Source of the DNA: Saccharothrix sp. ALI-22-I
GTDB lineage: Bacteria; Actinomycetota; Actinomycetes; Mycobacteriales; Pseudonocardiaceae
Length of the DNA: 61,676 nt
Assembly: GCF_001984175.1 (NCBI RefSeq)
Contig: NZ_MTQP01000034.1
Coordinates: forward strand, 1-61,676
Reading direction: 5' to 3'
Shown piece after piece: positions 18,278-29,300 of the stretch (positions are counted from its first letter, which is position 1; each line of letters opens with the position of its first letter). A program made the translations under genes and the position numbers. The notes below the pieces were generated by a model that was not told the DNA's origin, did no database searches, and saw only the letters and a program-made list of their open reading frames with translations.

Positions 18278-18949
18278 GTGCGGGTGCTGGTGGTCGATGA
18301 CGACGAAGCGGTCCGGCTCTCCGTTGCCCATGCGCTGCGTCGCGACGGCTACCAGGTATCGGTCGCTGCGGACGGCACGCAGGCACTGGACGAGCTCGGC
18401 CGGAACCGGCCCGAGGTGGTCGTGCTCGACGTGCTGCTGCCCGAGCCGAACGGCCTGGAGATCTGCCGCAGGCTGCGCCGCCGGGGCGACCACACGCCGA
18501 TCCTCATGCTCACCGCCCGCGACCTGGTCGAGGACCGGGTCGCCGGGCTCGACGCGGGCGCCGACGACTACCTGGTCAAGCCGTTCGCGCTGGACGAGCT
18601 GCGCGCCCGGCTGCGTGCCCTGCTGCGGCGCACCGGCGTCACCCAGGAGGTGCTGCGGTTCGCCGACGTGGAGATGGACACGACCACCTGCCGCGTGCAC
18701 CGCGGCGGCCGGCTGGTCGAGCTGACCCGCACCGAGTACGCCCTGCTGGAGCTGTTCCTGCGCAACCCGGAGCGGGTGCTGAGCCGCGTGCTGATCTTCG
18801 AGTCCGTCTGGGGCTACGACTTCGGGCCCGCGTCCAACGCGCTGTGGGTCTACATCAGCTACCTGCGCGGGAAGCTGGAGTCGGCCGGTGAACCCCGGCT
18901 GATCCAGACCGTGCGCGGACTGGGGTACGTGCTGCGGGAACGGCCGTGA
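18278..18949 (+). CDS. OmpR-family response regulator (MprA-like)
   Basis: 223 aa from GTG 18278, where the receiver domain begins directly ([10 protein letters not shown]); an upstream in-frame extension has no domain character. Receiver: acidic cluster Asp7-9, phospho-acceptor Asp51 (VVVLDVLLP), Thr79 and Lys101 (VKPF). C-terminal winged helix: [16 protein letters not shown] and the recognition region [11 protein letters not shown] ... [10 protein letters not shown]. The stop overlaps the kinase GTG (GTGA, 18946-18949), so both are cotranslated. Most similar by layout to actinobacterial MprA/TcrX-type envelope-stress regulators; the regulon is unknown. Confidence 0.93.
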   Translation: MRVLVVDDDEAVRLSVAHALRRDGYQVSVAADGTQALDELGRNRPEVVVLDVLLPEPNGLEICRRLRRRGDHTPILMLTARDLVEDRVAGLDAGADDYLVKPFALDELRARLRALLRRTGVTQEVLRFADVEMDTTTCRVHRGGRLVELTRTEYALLELFLRNPERVLSRVLIFESVWGYDFGPASNALWVYISYLRGKLESAGEPRLIQTVRGLGYVLRERP

Positions 18950-20286
18950 CGCTGCGCACCAGAGTCGGGCTCGCGGGCGGTGCGGTGGTGCTGGTGGCCC
19001 TCGCCATCGCCTCGGTGATCATCTACTCGACGGTGGGGCCGAACCTGCGCCGGCAGTTGGACGACTCGCTGGTGCAGGCCGTCGAGCAGAGCCCGGTCGT
19101 CGCCCGCCAGCTCAAGCAGAAGAACGAGGCCTCCAGACGCCCCGCGCCCATCGACACCCCGGTCGACCTGGGCAGCACGCTGCTCCAGTTCGTGACCCCG
19201 CCGCTGGACTTGGGATCCAACCGGACGTTCATCGACGTGACCGAGCGGGACTTGGACGTCGCCCGCGGGCTCGAACCCGCCTACTTCCAGGACGCCACCC
19301 ACGGCGGCGTCGCCTACCGGGTCTACACCGCGCAGGTGCCGGGTTCGCGGGACACGCTGGTCCGGACCGCCCGGCCACTGGACGACGTGACCGGCGTGCT
19401 GACCGCGCTGGCCGCGCTGCTGATCGCGCTGACGGCGGTCGGCGGGCTGGTGGCGGCGCTGGGCGCCCGGCTGGCGGCGAGCCGGGTGCTGCGGCCGGTG
19501 CGCGTGCTGACCGACGCGGTCGAGCACGTCACCGCGACCCGGGACCTGAGTGCGCGCGTCGACCTGACCGGACGTGACGAGATCGGCCGCCTGGGCCGGT
19601 CGTTCGCCGCCATGATGACCGCGCTGGACACCTCCGTGCACGCCCAGCGCCGGTTGGTCGCCGACGCCTCGCACGAGCTGCGCACCCCGTTGACCAGCCT
19701 GACCACGAACCTCGAACTGCTGGCCGAGGACGACGGGTTGCGCGACCCCGAGGCGCCGGCGCTGGTGCGGGCGGCAATCACGCAGGTGGGGGAGCTGCGG
19801 TCGCTGGTCAACGACCTGATCGACCTGGCCCGCTACGGGGAGGGCACCGCGCGGGCCGAGGACACCCGGCTGGACCTGGTCGCCGAACGGGTGGTCGCCA
19901 AGGCCTCGACGAGGGCTGCGGCGCCGCGGTTCGAGCGGGACCTGTCGCCCTGCCTGGTGCACGTCGACCCCGACGCGATCGAGCGGGCCGTCGCCAACCT
20001 GGTGGACAACGCGGTGAAGTGGAGCCCGCCCGGTGGCCGGGTGCTGGTGACCGTGGCGGACGGGGAGTTCACGATCGACGACGAGGGGCCCGGCATCCCG
20101 CCCGCCGACGTGCCGTTCGTGTTCGACCGCTTCTACCGGTCGGCGCAGGCGCGGTCGATGCCCGGTTCCGGGCTCGGCCTGGCCATCGTGCGCCGGGTGG
20201 TGGAGACGCACGGCGGCGAGGTGGCCGCCGAACCCCTCGCCCGCGGCACCCGGTTGCGCCTGCGCCTGCCGGTGGTCCGGGACTGA
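18946..20286 (+). CDS. Sensor histidine kinase (MprB-like)
   Basis: 446 aa. An N-terminal transmembrane helix (about 8-30), a periplasmic domain of roughly 110 residues, a second helix (about 145-170), HAMP, then HisKA with [12 protein letters not shown] (His243) and an HATPase_c domain with N-box [12 protein letters not shown]1 DEGPGIP, F-box FDRFYR and G2 GSGLGLAIV. All kinase boxes are intact. GTG start overlaps the response-regulator stop. The preceding secreted KPGE protein is a plausible ligand or output. Confidence 0.94.
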   Translation: MTLRTRVGLAGGAVVLVALAIASVIIYSTVGPNLRRQLDDSLVQAVEQSPVVARQLKQKNEASRRPAPIDTPVDLGSTLLQFVTPPLDLGSNRTFIDVTERDLDVARGLEPAYFQDATHGGVAYRVYTAQVPGSRDTLVRTARPLDDVTGVLTALAALLIALTAVGGLVAALGARLAASRVLRPVRVLTDAVEHVTATRDLSARVDLTGRDEIGRLGRSFAAMMTALDTSVHAQRRLVADASHELRTPLTSLTTNLELLAEDDGLRDPEAPALVRAAITQVGELRSLVNDLIDLARYGEGTARAEDTRLDLVAERVVAKASTRAAAPRFERDLSPCLVHVDPDAIERAVANLVDNAVKWSPPGGRVLVTVADGEFTIDDEGPGIPPADVPFVFDRFYRSAQARSMPGSGLGLAIVRRVVETHGGEVAAEPLARGTRLRLRLPVVRD

Positions 20287-20308
20287 CCGCTGCATCCGGA
20301 GCGCCGCG

Positions 20309-20334
20309 CCCGGACCGCCGTACCCGGACCGCCG
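20309..20334. repeat. Short tandem repeat after kinase gene
   Basis: Two copies of CCCGGACCGCCG (20309-20320 and 20323-20334), with a decayed third-copy-like CTCGGACCGCG near 20361. Function unknown; it marks the start of an eroded segment. Confidence 0.5.
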
Positions 20335-20371
20335 CGACCGTGTCCGCCTGGACCGTCCTGCTCGGACCGCG

Positions 20372-20518
20372 TTACTTGGACCGGGCCTTGGCGGTCTTGC
20401 GCTTGTTGGCCTTGTCGATCGCCTTCACCAGCTCCTGCTTGGTCATGCTGGACCGGCCGGTCACGCCCAGTTCCTTGGCCAGGTCGTACAGGTGCTGCTT
20501 GCTGGCGTTGGCGTCCAC
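20372..20518 (-). pseudogene. Rho-N/SAP-like small protein, probably N-terminally truncated
   Basis: 48 codons from a GTG at 20518 to TAA at 20374-20372. The sequence LYDLAKELGVTGRSSMTKQELVKAI with a Lys-rich tail is the helix-extended-loop-helix seen at the C-terminus of actinobacterial Rho-N-domain or DUF7218-type proteins, which are usually about 90-140 aa. The expected upstream part is missing and no good ribosome site precedes the GTG, so I treat it as a remnant; a tiny functional protein is not excluded. Confidence 0.5.
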
Positions 20519-20529
20519 GCCACCCGACG

Positions 20530-20585
20530 GACCTCACGGTGCCCGAGCCGCGCGGCGTGGTGGTCGCGCTGACCCCGTGGAACGC
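20530..20585 (+). pseudogene. Aldehyde dehydrogenase motif remnant
   Basis: Reads PEPRGVVVALTPWNA, the PxGVVxxITPWN nucleotide-binding-entry motif of NAD(P)-dependent aldehyde dehydrogenases, then loses similarity at once. About 18 codons; no flanking ALDH sequence in any frame. Confidence 0.4.
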
Positions 20586-20794
20586 ATTCCTTTGTGGTTC
20601 TGTCCATCTTGAACAGAGCTTGTGTCGGTTTGGGTGCCGCAGCTTCGTCGAATCGGTTCGGCGGTCAGCGGGTGTGGACGGCTCGTTGGGGCTTCTCGTC
20701 CTCGGCCGGATCTCGCAGTTTTCCTGGGAGCACTTGGACGTCCAGCTTGTGTCGATGACTCCGCGGATGGTGGACGGGTCGGCTTCGGGTCGAC

Positions 20795-20890
20795 GTTCGC
20801 GCTGGAGCCTTCCTGGGCCGTGTGGTCCGTGTCCTGACCACTGCGGGGATTCGGCAGGTTCTCGACATCGGCGCCGGCGCGACGGCGAGC
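20795..20890 (+). pseudogene. SAM-methyltransferase (DUF574-type) remnant
   Basis: Reads AFLGRVVRVLTTAGIRQVLD then IGAG, closely matching the RAFLGRAVRxLxxAGIRQFLDIGTG block (SAM motif I) of the actinobacterial DUF574/Methyltransf_19 family. No further motifs follow; the CadD-like gene begins on the other strand. A fragment, not a gene. Confidence 0.55.
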
Positions 20891-20906
20891 TGGCTGGTGG
20901 AGCCGA

Positions 20907-21521
20907 TCAGAGTCCGAACGCGCCGCCTTCTACGAGGATCAGCAGGCCTATGCCGATCAGCACGATCGGGAGCACGATGTGGCCCCAGCGCGCCAAGGCA
21001 CGGGCGATCACCGGCCGGGTGGCGAAGAACCGGCCGACCGCGCACCAGACCGCCACCAAGGCGAGAAAAGCCACGACGAACACGACCAGGCCGTCGGTTC
21101 CGGCGGTGGTGAAGACCGGCACGTAGACACCGACGTTGTCGCCACCATTGGCGAAGGTGACCGCCGCGACGACCGACACCGTCGGTCCGTTACGCGCGGC
21201 GAGGGTCCCGTCGTCGGCGTCGTGGCGTTCGTGCCAGGCTCGCCAGGCCGCCCGAAGACCAAGCAGAAGAGGCAGCAGCCCCAGATAAGGAATCATGGTG
21301 TCCGGAAGCAGGCCCGCGCCGAGCGCGCCGACGACCGAGGCGGCCAGGATCGCGGCGAATCCCAGGTACTGCCCGGCCACCACCCGTGCCGCGCCGCCGC
21401 GCTGCCCGGCGGACTGACCGAAGAAGACCGCCAGGATCACGATGTCGTCGACGTTGGTGACCGCGAACATTCCGATGGCCTGACCGACCAGCCCCAGCTC
21501 CAACCCGAGTCCTCTCGACAT
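20907..21521 (-). CDS. CadD-family cadmium/cation transporter
   Basis: 204 aa with five or six transmembrane helices. N-terminal GMFAVTNVDDIVILAVFFGQ and the internal VTFANGGDNVGVYVPVF are the paired NxDD/NGxDN motifs of the CadD cadmium-resistance transporter family, which is distantly related to LysE exporters. Length matches the family. The ATG at 21521 is used; no strong ribosome site is visible. Stand-alone gene with no ArsR/SmtB-type regulator beside it, so its inducer and physiological substrate are uncertain. Confidence 0.85.
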   Translation of the reverse strand: MSRGLGLELGLVGQAIGMFAVTNVDDIVILAVFFGQSAGQRGGAARVVAGQYLGFAAILAASVVGALGAGLLPDTMIPYLGLLPLLLGLRAAWRAWHERHDADDGTLAARNGPTVSVVAAVTFANGGDNVGVYVPVFTTAGTDGLVVFVVAFLALVAVWCAVGRFFATRPVIARALARWGHIVLPIVLIGIGLLILVEGGAFGL

Positions 21522-22274
21522 CGCGTTCCGTCATCGCACACCGTACGGAGCGAGGCAGGATCACCCGGTACGGACCGGCCTGTCAGGAACGGCAGAATCC
21601 GTGCGGCGACCTTGGCGAGCACGCGGTTGCGGACCGCGGTGGTGTGATCGAATCCAAGGTCCTCGGAAATCGTTCGTCAATCCGCCTCACGCGGGAACCC
21701 GTCACTGTGGGCTTCGGTCGTGCGACCACGGCGCGGTCAGAGGGCGGATTGGGTGCTCGCCGTCGCGGAATACCGAAGGTCGTGGGTACGGGGTCGGGAC
21801 CGGGTGGGTGCCCCTCACCGTGTCTATGGGTGCTCGTAGCGGCACATAAGAGTGAATACTCGTGGTGTTCATCACACTCCAATGGTCTTTTGTGGCGATA
21901 CGGGGTGGCCGTAGATGTGCGGAGACGGCGATGTGCCTGGGGAATTCGACTTGGAATACTCATCGACCGCCAGTGGATCGCGGCAGTTCGAGTCGATCCC
22001 ATGAGGACTGTCTGGGCCACTTGGTCGCTCTCCTTTTCGTGAGCGTTTCTGTGCCAGGCCGCCTGGAAATTCCATACACCGTCGAATCGGGTGCTCATCC
22101 GGTCGGTCGATTGAGCGCGTCGTGATCACGCTCGTATGGTGGGCTCGTAATTCGCGATGGGGATGAGCCGCATCGTCCTCTGCTGTTGTCCACAAGTCGC
22201 CCACGGTCTCTTGCGCGCGGTCAACGTCGACTGGGCGGCAATCATTCGGCACGGAATAGCCGTGTCGATCCGCT
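21522..22274. other. 750-bp intergenic region upstream of the PTM cluster
   Basis: No convincing gene on either strand; open frames here are short and lack family features. Base composition is visibly less GC-rich than the flanking genes (AATTC, TTTTGTGG and TAAGAGTG stretches), typical of regulatory DNA. It presumably contains promoters for cadD-like (minus) and ftdA (plus). Confidence 0.6.
22111..22140 (+). promoter_or_regulatory. Candidate sigma70-type promoter for the PTM operon
   Basis: TTGAGC (22111-22116) and TATGGT (22135-22140) are separated by 18 nt. The spacer contains the palindrome GTGATCAC (22122-22129), a possible operator. About 135 nt upstream of the ftdA start. Sequence match only. 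Confidence 0.3.
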
Positions 22275-23222
22275 GTGCTCCCGGAAAGGCGGGCGAAATT
22301 GTTGCGCGGGAAGAGCGTCGATTCGCCATCGGACGCGTACGGACTGGTGACGCCACGTGGGGTGCTGCGCCGGGTGGCGTACCCGGTCCTGTTGTTGCTG
22401 GTGGTGGGCACCGGCACCGCGGTGGTACTGCTGGGGTGGCCGCCCTCGGTGGTCAGCCCGTTGTTCCTGCTCGGCGTGGTCGGCTACTTCACCGTGTTGG
22501 AGCGCGTCATCCCGTTCAACCCCGATTGGCACCCGAATGCGCATGAATGGGGCTGGTACGGGGCCTACTTCATCCTCACCGCGATGGGGGCGGGCGTCGC
22601 CCAATTCGTGGTCACCCTCGTGGTGGGGGTGGTCGCGCCGCTCGACCCGTCGTGGCCCGTGTGGGCGGAAATCCCCGCCGCCCTGCTGCTCGGCTCCCTC
22701 GGCAGTTACATCATGCACCGGCTGGGGCACACGAACCGCTTCCTCTGGCGGTTCCACGGTGTGCACCACGTGCCGGACAAGGTGAACGTCGGCAACAACG
22801 GGGTCAACCACATCTTCGACATCGTCATGGCCCAAGGCGTCGTCCAACTCTCGCTCGCCCTGGCCGGTTTCTCCGCCGACTCGGTCCTCGTCGTGGGTAT
22901 GTTCGTGACCGCCCAGGGATACTTCACGCACGCGAACGTGGACGTGCGGATCGGCCGGTTCAACCACGTCCTGGCCAGTCCCGAACAGCATCGGCTGCAC
23001 CACAGCAACAACCCCGAGGAATCAGGTCACTACGGCTCGGACCTGGCCATCTGGGACCACCTCTTCCGCAGCTACACCTGGGTACCGGGACGGACTCCCC
23101 GGGCGATCGGCCTGTTCGACCCGATGTCGTTCCCGCGCACGGAGTCCTTCGTCGCGAGTCTTCTCCACCCGATCCGCCCGAGGCGGCGCGTCGAGAACCG
23201 CGGCGGTGGGCCCCGACCCTGA
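22275..23222 (+). CDS. ftdA: FtdA-like sterol desaturase-superfamily hydroxylase
   Basis: 315 aa membrane di-iron enzyme. The three histidine clusters of the fatty acid hydroxylase/sterol desaturase superfamily are intact: HRLGH, HGVHH and HRLHH, plus the accessory NH of NGVNH and the HAN segment. Four or so hydrophobic helices precede and separate them. In PTM pathways (frontalamide FtdA; the SD of the HSAF cluster) this enzyme hydroxylates the tetramate-derived C-3 region of the macrolactam. It lies directly upstream of the PKS-NRPS, as in Streptomyces ftd clusters. The GTG at 22275 has no clear ribosome site; a later GTG near residue 25 is possible. Confidence 0.88.
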   Translation: MLPERRAKLLRGKSVDSPSDAYGLVTPRGVLRRVAYPVLLLLVVGTGTAVVLLGWPPSVVSPLFLLGVVGYFTVLERVIPFNPDWHPNAHEWGWYGAYFILTAMGAGVAQFVVTLVVGVVAPLDPSWPVWAEIPAALLLGSLGSYIMHRLGHTNRFLWRFHGVHHVPDKVNVGNNGVNHIFDIVMAQGVVQLSLALAGFSADSVLVVGMFVTAQGYFTHANVDVRIGRFNHVLASPEQHRLHHSNNPEESGHYGSDLAIWDHLFRSYTWVPGRTPRAIGLFDPMSFPRTESFVASLLHPIRPRRRVENRGGGPRP

Positions 23223-23340
23223 CCCCGACCCGATTTCGCGGCACCACCCCTGAGCCGGCTGCACGCCGGATTTCTCCAGCGACCCCTCGCTGCATGTGGC
23301 GACAACGGGTCGCGCTGCTCTCGCGAAGGATTTCGAATCC

Positions 23341-26300
23341 ATGCCCAAAAGCATGTCCGCAAGCATGTCACCTCAGGACAACCGGCTGGCGATAGTCGGC
23401 ATCGGCTGCCGGCTGCCCGGTGGCGCGTCCGACTACCGCACGTTCTGGCAGAACCTCATCGACGGCAAGGACTGCATCACCGAAACGCCGGCGGACCGCT
23501 ACGACGTGGGCACCCTCGGCAGCCGTGACAAGGCCAAGCCCGGCAGGCTGGTCGGCGGTCGCGGGGGCTACATCGACGGCTTCGACGAGTTCGACCCCGC
23601 GTTCTTCGGCATCAGCCCGCGCGAGGCCGAGTACATGGACCCCCAGCAGCGCAAACTCCTGGAGGTCGCGTGGGAGGCGCTGGAGGACGGCGGACAGCGG
23701 CCGGGTGAGCTGGCGGGCACGGACGTCGGGGTGTTCGTCGGCGCGTTCACCCTCGACTACAAGATCCTCCAGTTCGCCGACCTGGGCTTCCAGACCCTGG
23801 CCGCGCACACCGCCACCGGCACGATGATGACGATGGTGTCGAACCGGATCTCGTACTGCTTCGACCTGCGCGGCCCCAGCGTCTCCATCGACACGGCGTG
23901 CAGCTCGTCGCTGGTGGCGGTGCACCTGGCGTGCCAGAGCCTGCTGCGCGGCGAGACCGGTCTCGCACTGGCGGGCGGCACGCTGCTGCACCTCACCCCG
24001 CAGTACACGATCGCCGAGACCAAGGGCGGGTTCCTGTCCCCGGAGGGGCGCTCGCGGACCTTCGACGCCGCCGCCAACGGGTACGTGCGCGCCGAGGGCG
24101 TGGGCATGGTCGCCATCAAGCGCCTCGCCGACGCCGAGCGCGACGGCGACCCGATCCACGCAGTGATCATCGGCACCGGCGTCAACCAGGACGGCCGCAC
24201 CAACGGCATCACCGTGCCCAGCGCCGACGCCCAGGTCCGGCTGATCAAGCGGGTCTGCGCGGAGGCGGGCATCACCCCCGGCGACCTCCAGTACGTGGAG
24301 GCGCACGGCACGTCCACCCCGGTCGGCGACCCGATCGAGGCCAACGCTCTCGGCCGGGCACTGGCCGAGGGACGTGCCCCCGGCGCCCGCTGCTACGTGG
24401 GCTCGGTCAAGACCAACATCGGCCACACCGAGTCCGCCGCGGGCATCGCGGGCCTGATCAAGACGACGCTGGCGCTCAAGCACCGGGTCATCCCGCCGCA
24501 CATCAACCTCGACCGGGTCAACCCCGAGATCGACCTGGACGCGCTGCCCTACGAGATCCCCACCGAGGTCGTGCCGTGGCCCGAGCACGAGAGGCCGGCC
24601 CGCGCGGGCGTGAACTCCTTCGGCTTCGGCGGCACCAACGCACACGTCCTGCTCGAAGAGGCGCCGCCGCGCGCGTCGCGATCCGAGTCCGAGCCGGTCG
24701 TGATCCCGGCGCGGACCGTGCTGCCGCTGTCCGCCCGCGACCCTGGCGCGCTGGGCGAGTTGGCCGTCGGCATCCGCCGCGAGCTGGCCGCGGGCGCCTC
24801 GGTCGCCGACGTCGCGCACACCCTGGCGCACCGCCGCCAGCACCACGAGCACCGGTTGGCGATCGCCTACTCCACCGCCGAGGACCTGGACGCGGCGCTG
24901 GCCGCCCGCGAGCAGGGTGACGCGCACCCCGACGTGATCGAGAACCAGGCGCCCGCCGAACCGCGCAACCCGGTGTGGGTGTTCACCGGCATGGGGCCGC
25001 AGTGGTGGGGGATGGGGCGCGGCATGATGGCCGAGCCGGCGTATCGCGAGGTGGTCGAACGGGTCGACGCGGAGATCCGCAAGCAGGCCGGTTGGTCGCT
25101 GATCGAGCTGATGGCCGCCGACGAGGCCGATTCCGCGATGGGGGAGACCTGGCTCGCCCAGCCCGCCAACTTCGCGGTGCAGATCGCCCTGGCGGCGGTG
25201 TGGCGCGCGCGGGGCGTGCGCCCGGCCGCCATCGTCGGCCACAGCACCGGCGAGATCGCCGCGTTCTACGAGGCAGGCGTGTACTCGCTGGCCGATGCGG
25301 TCGACGTGGTCCTGCAACGCAGCCGCCTCCAGCAGAAGCTGGTCGGCACCGGCACGATGCTCGCCGTCGGCCTGACCGAGGACGAGGCGAGCGCCCGCGT
25401 GCTGCCCTACGGCGACCGCGTGTCCGTCGCCGCCGTCAACTCCCCGACCTCGGTGACGCTGGCCGGCGACGAGGACGCCCTCGGCGAGGTGCGCGACGCG
25501 TTGACCGCGGCCGGCGTGTTCGCCAAGTTCCTCACCGTCCGGGTGCCGTACCACAGCGCCCGGATGGAGGCGATCAAGGACGAGCTGGTCACCGCCCTGT
25601 CCGGGCTGCGTCCCCAGCCGGTCGCGGTGCCGCTGTACCTCACCGGACGGGAGGGCCGCGCCCGCGGGCCGGAACTGGACGGCGGGTACTGGTGGGACAA
25701 CGTGCGCGACCGCGTGCGCTTCCGGGCCGCCGTGGACGCCATCGCCGCCGACGGCCACCGGCTGTTCCTGGAGATCGGCCCGCACCCGGTGCTCGCGCAC
25801 TCCATCGCCGAGTGCCTGGCCGCGCACGGCGTCGAGGGCCGTGCCGTGCCGTCGATCCGCCGGCTGGAGGACGAGCCCGCCCGGCTGAACCGCTCCCTGG
25901 CGGAGCTGCACACCCTCGGTGTCCCGCTGGACTGGGCGGTGCTCCAGCCCGCCGGGTCCCCGGTGCCGTTGCCGCGCTACCCGTGGCGGCGCGACCGGTA
26001 CTGGGTGGAGCCCGCGCCGGTCGAGCAGATCCGCCTCGGCCACCGCGACCACCCGCTGCTGGGCCGGCGCGTCGAGGGCACCGAGCCCACCTGGGAGGCC
26101 CGGCTCGACGTCGAGGACCTGCCGTACCTGGACGACCACCGCATCGAGGGCAACGCGCTGTTCCCCGCTGCCGGGTACGTGGAGATGGCCGCCCAGGCCG
26201 TGCGCGTGCTGACCGGCGGTGCGTCGGCCGCCATCGCCGACCTCGAACTACGCAAGGCGCTGTTCGTGTCCGACACCGAGTCCAGGCTGGTGCGGCTGTC

Positions 26301-29300
26301 GTTCTCCGGCGAGAACGCCGGGTTCACCATCGCGTCGGTAACCGAAGGCGCGCAGGAACGTGTGGTGCACGCGGCGGGCGTGGTGCGCGCCGGGCAGCGC
26401 GGGGGACCGGTGGCCCCGCTGGACGTCGACGCCATCCGCGGCAGGGCCGAACGCCTCGTCGTGGGCCCCGACTGCTACACCGAGCTGGCCGGGCTGGGTT
26501 ACCACTACGGCCCGGCGTTCCAGGGCATCGCCGAGGTGTGGGTGTCCGAGGGCGAGGCGCTGGCCCGCATCCGACCCACTGCGGGCATCGACGCGTCCGG
26601 GCACCACGTGCACCCGGTGCTGCTCGACTCCTGCTTCCAGACCCTGCTCACCCCGTTGCTGGCCGCGCCACCGGCACCGGGCGCGGGTATCCGGTTGCCG
26701 CTGTCGATCGAGGAGATCCGGCTCGACCCGGTGGGCGACCAGGAACTGTGGGCGCACGCCGTGATCACCGATCGCGACGGCGGTGACCTGGTCGGCGACA
26801 TCCGGGTTTACACGGCCGACGGAGTCCCGCTCGGTTACGTGCGCGGATTCCGCGCCGCCGACGTGGAGAAGGCCGCCACGGCGGTCGGCCGGGCCACCAT
26901 CGACAGCTGGCTGGCCAAGGTCACCTGGCCGGTGTGCCCGCCCGCACCCGAACCCGCGCGGGCCGAGGGCCGCTGGCTGCTGCTGGCCGACTCCGGCGGT
27001 GTCGCGGACGAACTCGCGGCGGCGTTGCGCGCCACCGGCAGGCACTGCTACCTGGTGCGCCCCGGACTCGGTTACCGGCGCGGCCGGTGGGAGTCCACGG
27101 TGACGGCGGGGGAGTCCGGGGACCTCTCCAGACTGGCCGCGGACCTCGCCGACGAGCACGGCACGCAGTTCGAGGGCGTGGTGCACCTGTGGAACCTGGA
27201 CCTGCCGGACCTGGACGGCCTGTCCCGCGCCGACCTCGACCGCGGCACCGGCCAGGGCGCGTACTCGCTGGTCGTCCTCGCGCAGGCGCTGCTCGCCGGT
27301 GAGCTGACCGGCCGGATGCACGTGGTCACCCGGGGCGCGCAGGCGGTGGCCGAGAACGACCCGGTGCGACCGTTGGGCGCACGGGCGTGGGGGATCGGCC
27401 GGGTGCTGTGGCACCAGGAGCTGACCGCGCACCGAGGCAAGCTGATCGACCTGGACCCCACCGGCCCGGTCGGACCCGACGCCCGCCGCGCCGAGGTCGA
27501 CGCGTTGCTGCGCGAGGTGCTGGCGCCGTTCGACGCGGAGGTCGAGGGCGTCGGCGTGGTCGACGAGATCGCCCTGCGCGGCGCCGACCGGCACACCAGC
27601 AGGCTGGTCCCGGCCTCACCCGAGCTGACCCAGCCGCTGCCGCTGCGCCTGCGCCCGGACGGCAGCTACCTGGTCACCGGCGCGTTCGGCGCGCTCGGCC
27701 GGCTGCTCTGCCGGACGCTGGCCGCGCGAGGGGCGCGCAGGCTGATCCTGGTCGGCCGCACCAGGCTGCCCGAACGGGCCTGGTGGAGCATGATCGACCG
27801 GGACACCCCGGTCGGCCAGGCGGTGCGGTTCGTCCGGGACCTGGAGGCCCTGGGCGCGCAGGTGATCCTCGCGCCAGTGGACATCACCGACGAACGGTCG
27901 CTCGTCACGTGGTTGGCGGACTACCGCCGCGACCACGCCCAGCCGATCCGCGGCGTGTTCCACCTCGCCGGCCACGTCCGGGACACCCTCGTCCCGGCGA
28001 TGGACCGCGCGGGCTTCGACGCCGTGCACGACCCCAAGGTCGTCGGCGCCTACCTGCTGCACCACCACCTGCGCGACGAACCCCTCGACCACTTCGTGCT
28101 GTTCGCCTCGATCGCGTCGCTGCTGACCACCGCCGGGCAGACCAACTACGCCGCCGGCAACGCGTTCCTGGACGCGCTGGCGCACCACCGTCGGGCACGG
28201 GGGTTGCCCGCGCTCAGCGTCGACTGGGGGCCGTGGGCCACCGGCATGATCGAGGAGCTGGGCCTGGTGGAGCACTACCGGGTCAGCCGGGGGATGAGCT
28301 CGCTGTCACCGGAAGCGGGGATGGCCGCGCTGGAGCGGGTGATCGGCCAGGACGATGCCCAGCTGCTGGTGGCGACGGTCGCCGACTGGTCGGTCTTCCT
28401 CTCCTGGTACGGCACAACGCCGCCGCTGGTCAGCGCGCTCGCCACAGCCGCAGCGGATGCCGCTCCGGCCGAGTCGGGCAGTTTCCTGGACACGTTCCGC
28501 GCCGCCGACGCCGCGACCCGGCGGGCACTGGTGGCCGAGCGGTTCACCGGCATCGTGGCCGGCGTCCTGAGGGTGCCCGCCGAGCAGGTCGAGCCGTCCT
28601 CCGGGCTGACCGCGGCCGGCCTGGACTCCCTGCTGGCGATGGAGCTGCGGGCCAGGATCACCACCGAACTGCGGGTCAGCCTGCCGGTGGTCGCCCTGCT
28701 CAGCGGCACGCCGGTGGCCGAACTCGTCGACCAGGTGCACGCCGGTCTGATCGCGCACGCCGCCACCGGCGACCGCGAGGAGACCGCGGTGGAGGTGTTC
28801 ACCGACGCGCACCGGTTCCCGTTGACGCAGAACCAGAAGGCCCTGTGGTTCCTCAAGCAGCTCAACCCCGACGGCTTCGCCTACAACATCGGCGGCGCGG
28901 TCGAGGTGGCCGCCGAGCTGGACCCCGAGCTGATGTTCGACGCGGTGCGCACGCTCATCGCCCGCCACCCGTTGCTGCGCGCGAACTTCACCATGGAGAA
29001 GGGGCAGGCGGTCCAGCAGATCTCGGCGTCGGTGGAGGCCGACGTCGCCCTGTTCGACGTGGCGGACCGCGACTGGGACGAGATCTACCGGATGATCATC
29101 GCCGAGTACCGCAAGCCGTACGACCTGGAACACGACCCGCTGGTGCGCTTCCGGCTCTTCCGCCGGGGACCCGACCGCTGGGTGATCATGAAGGCGGTGC
29201 ACCACATCGTCTCCGACGCCATCTCCACGTTCACCTTCATCGAGGAGCTGCTGTCGGTCTACGAGGGCCTGCGCCGCGGTGAGGCGGTGGAGCTGCCCGA

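Noticed and set aside
21583..22098. Small frames in the ftdA upstream region as genes
   Set aside because: Mutually overlapping on both strands, no ribosome sites, no hydrophobic or domain pattern.
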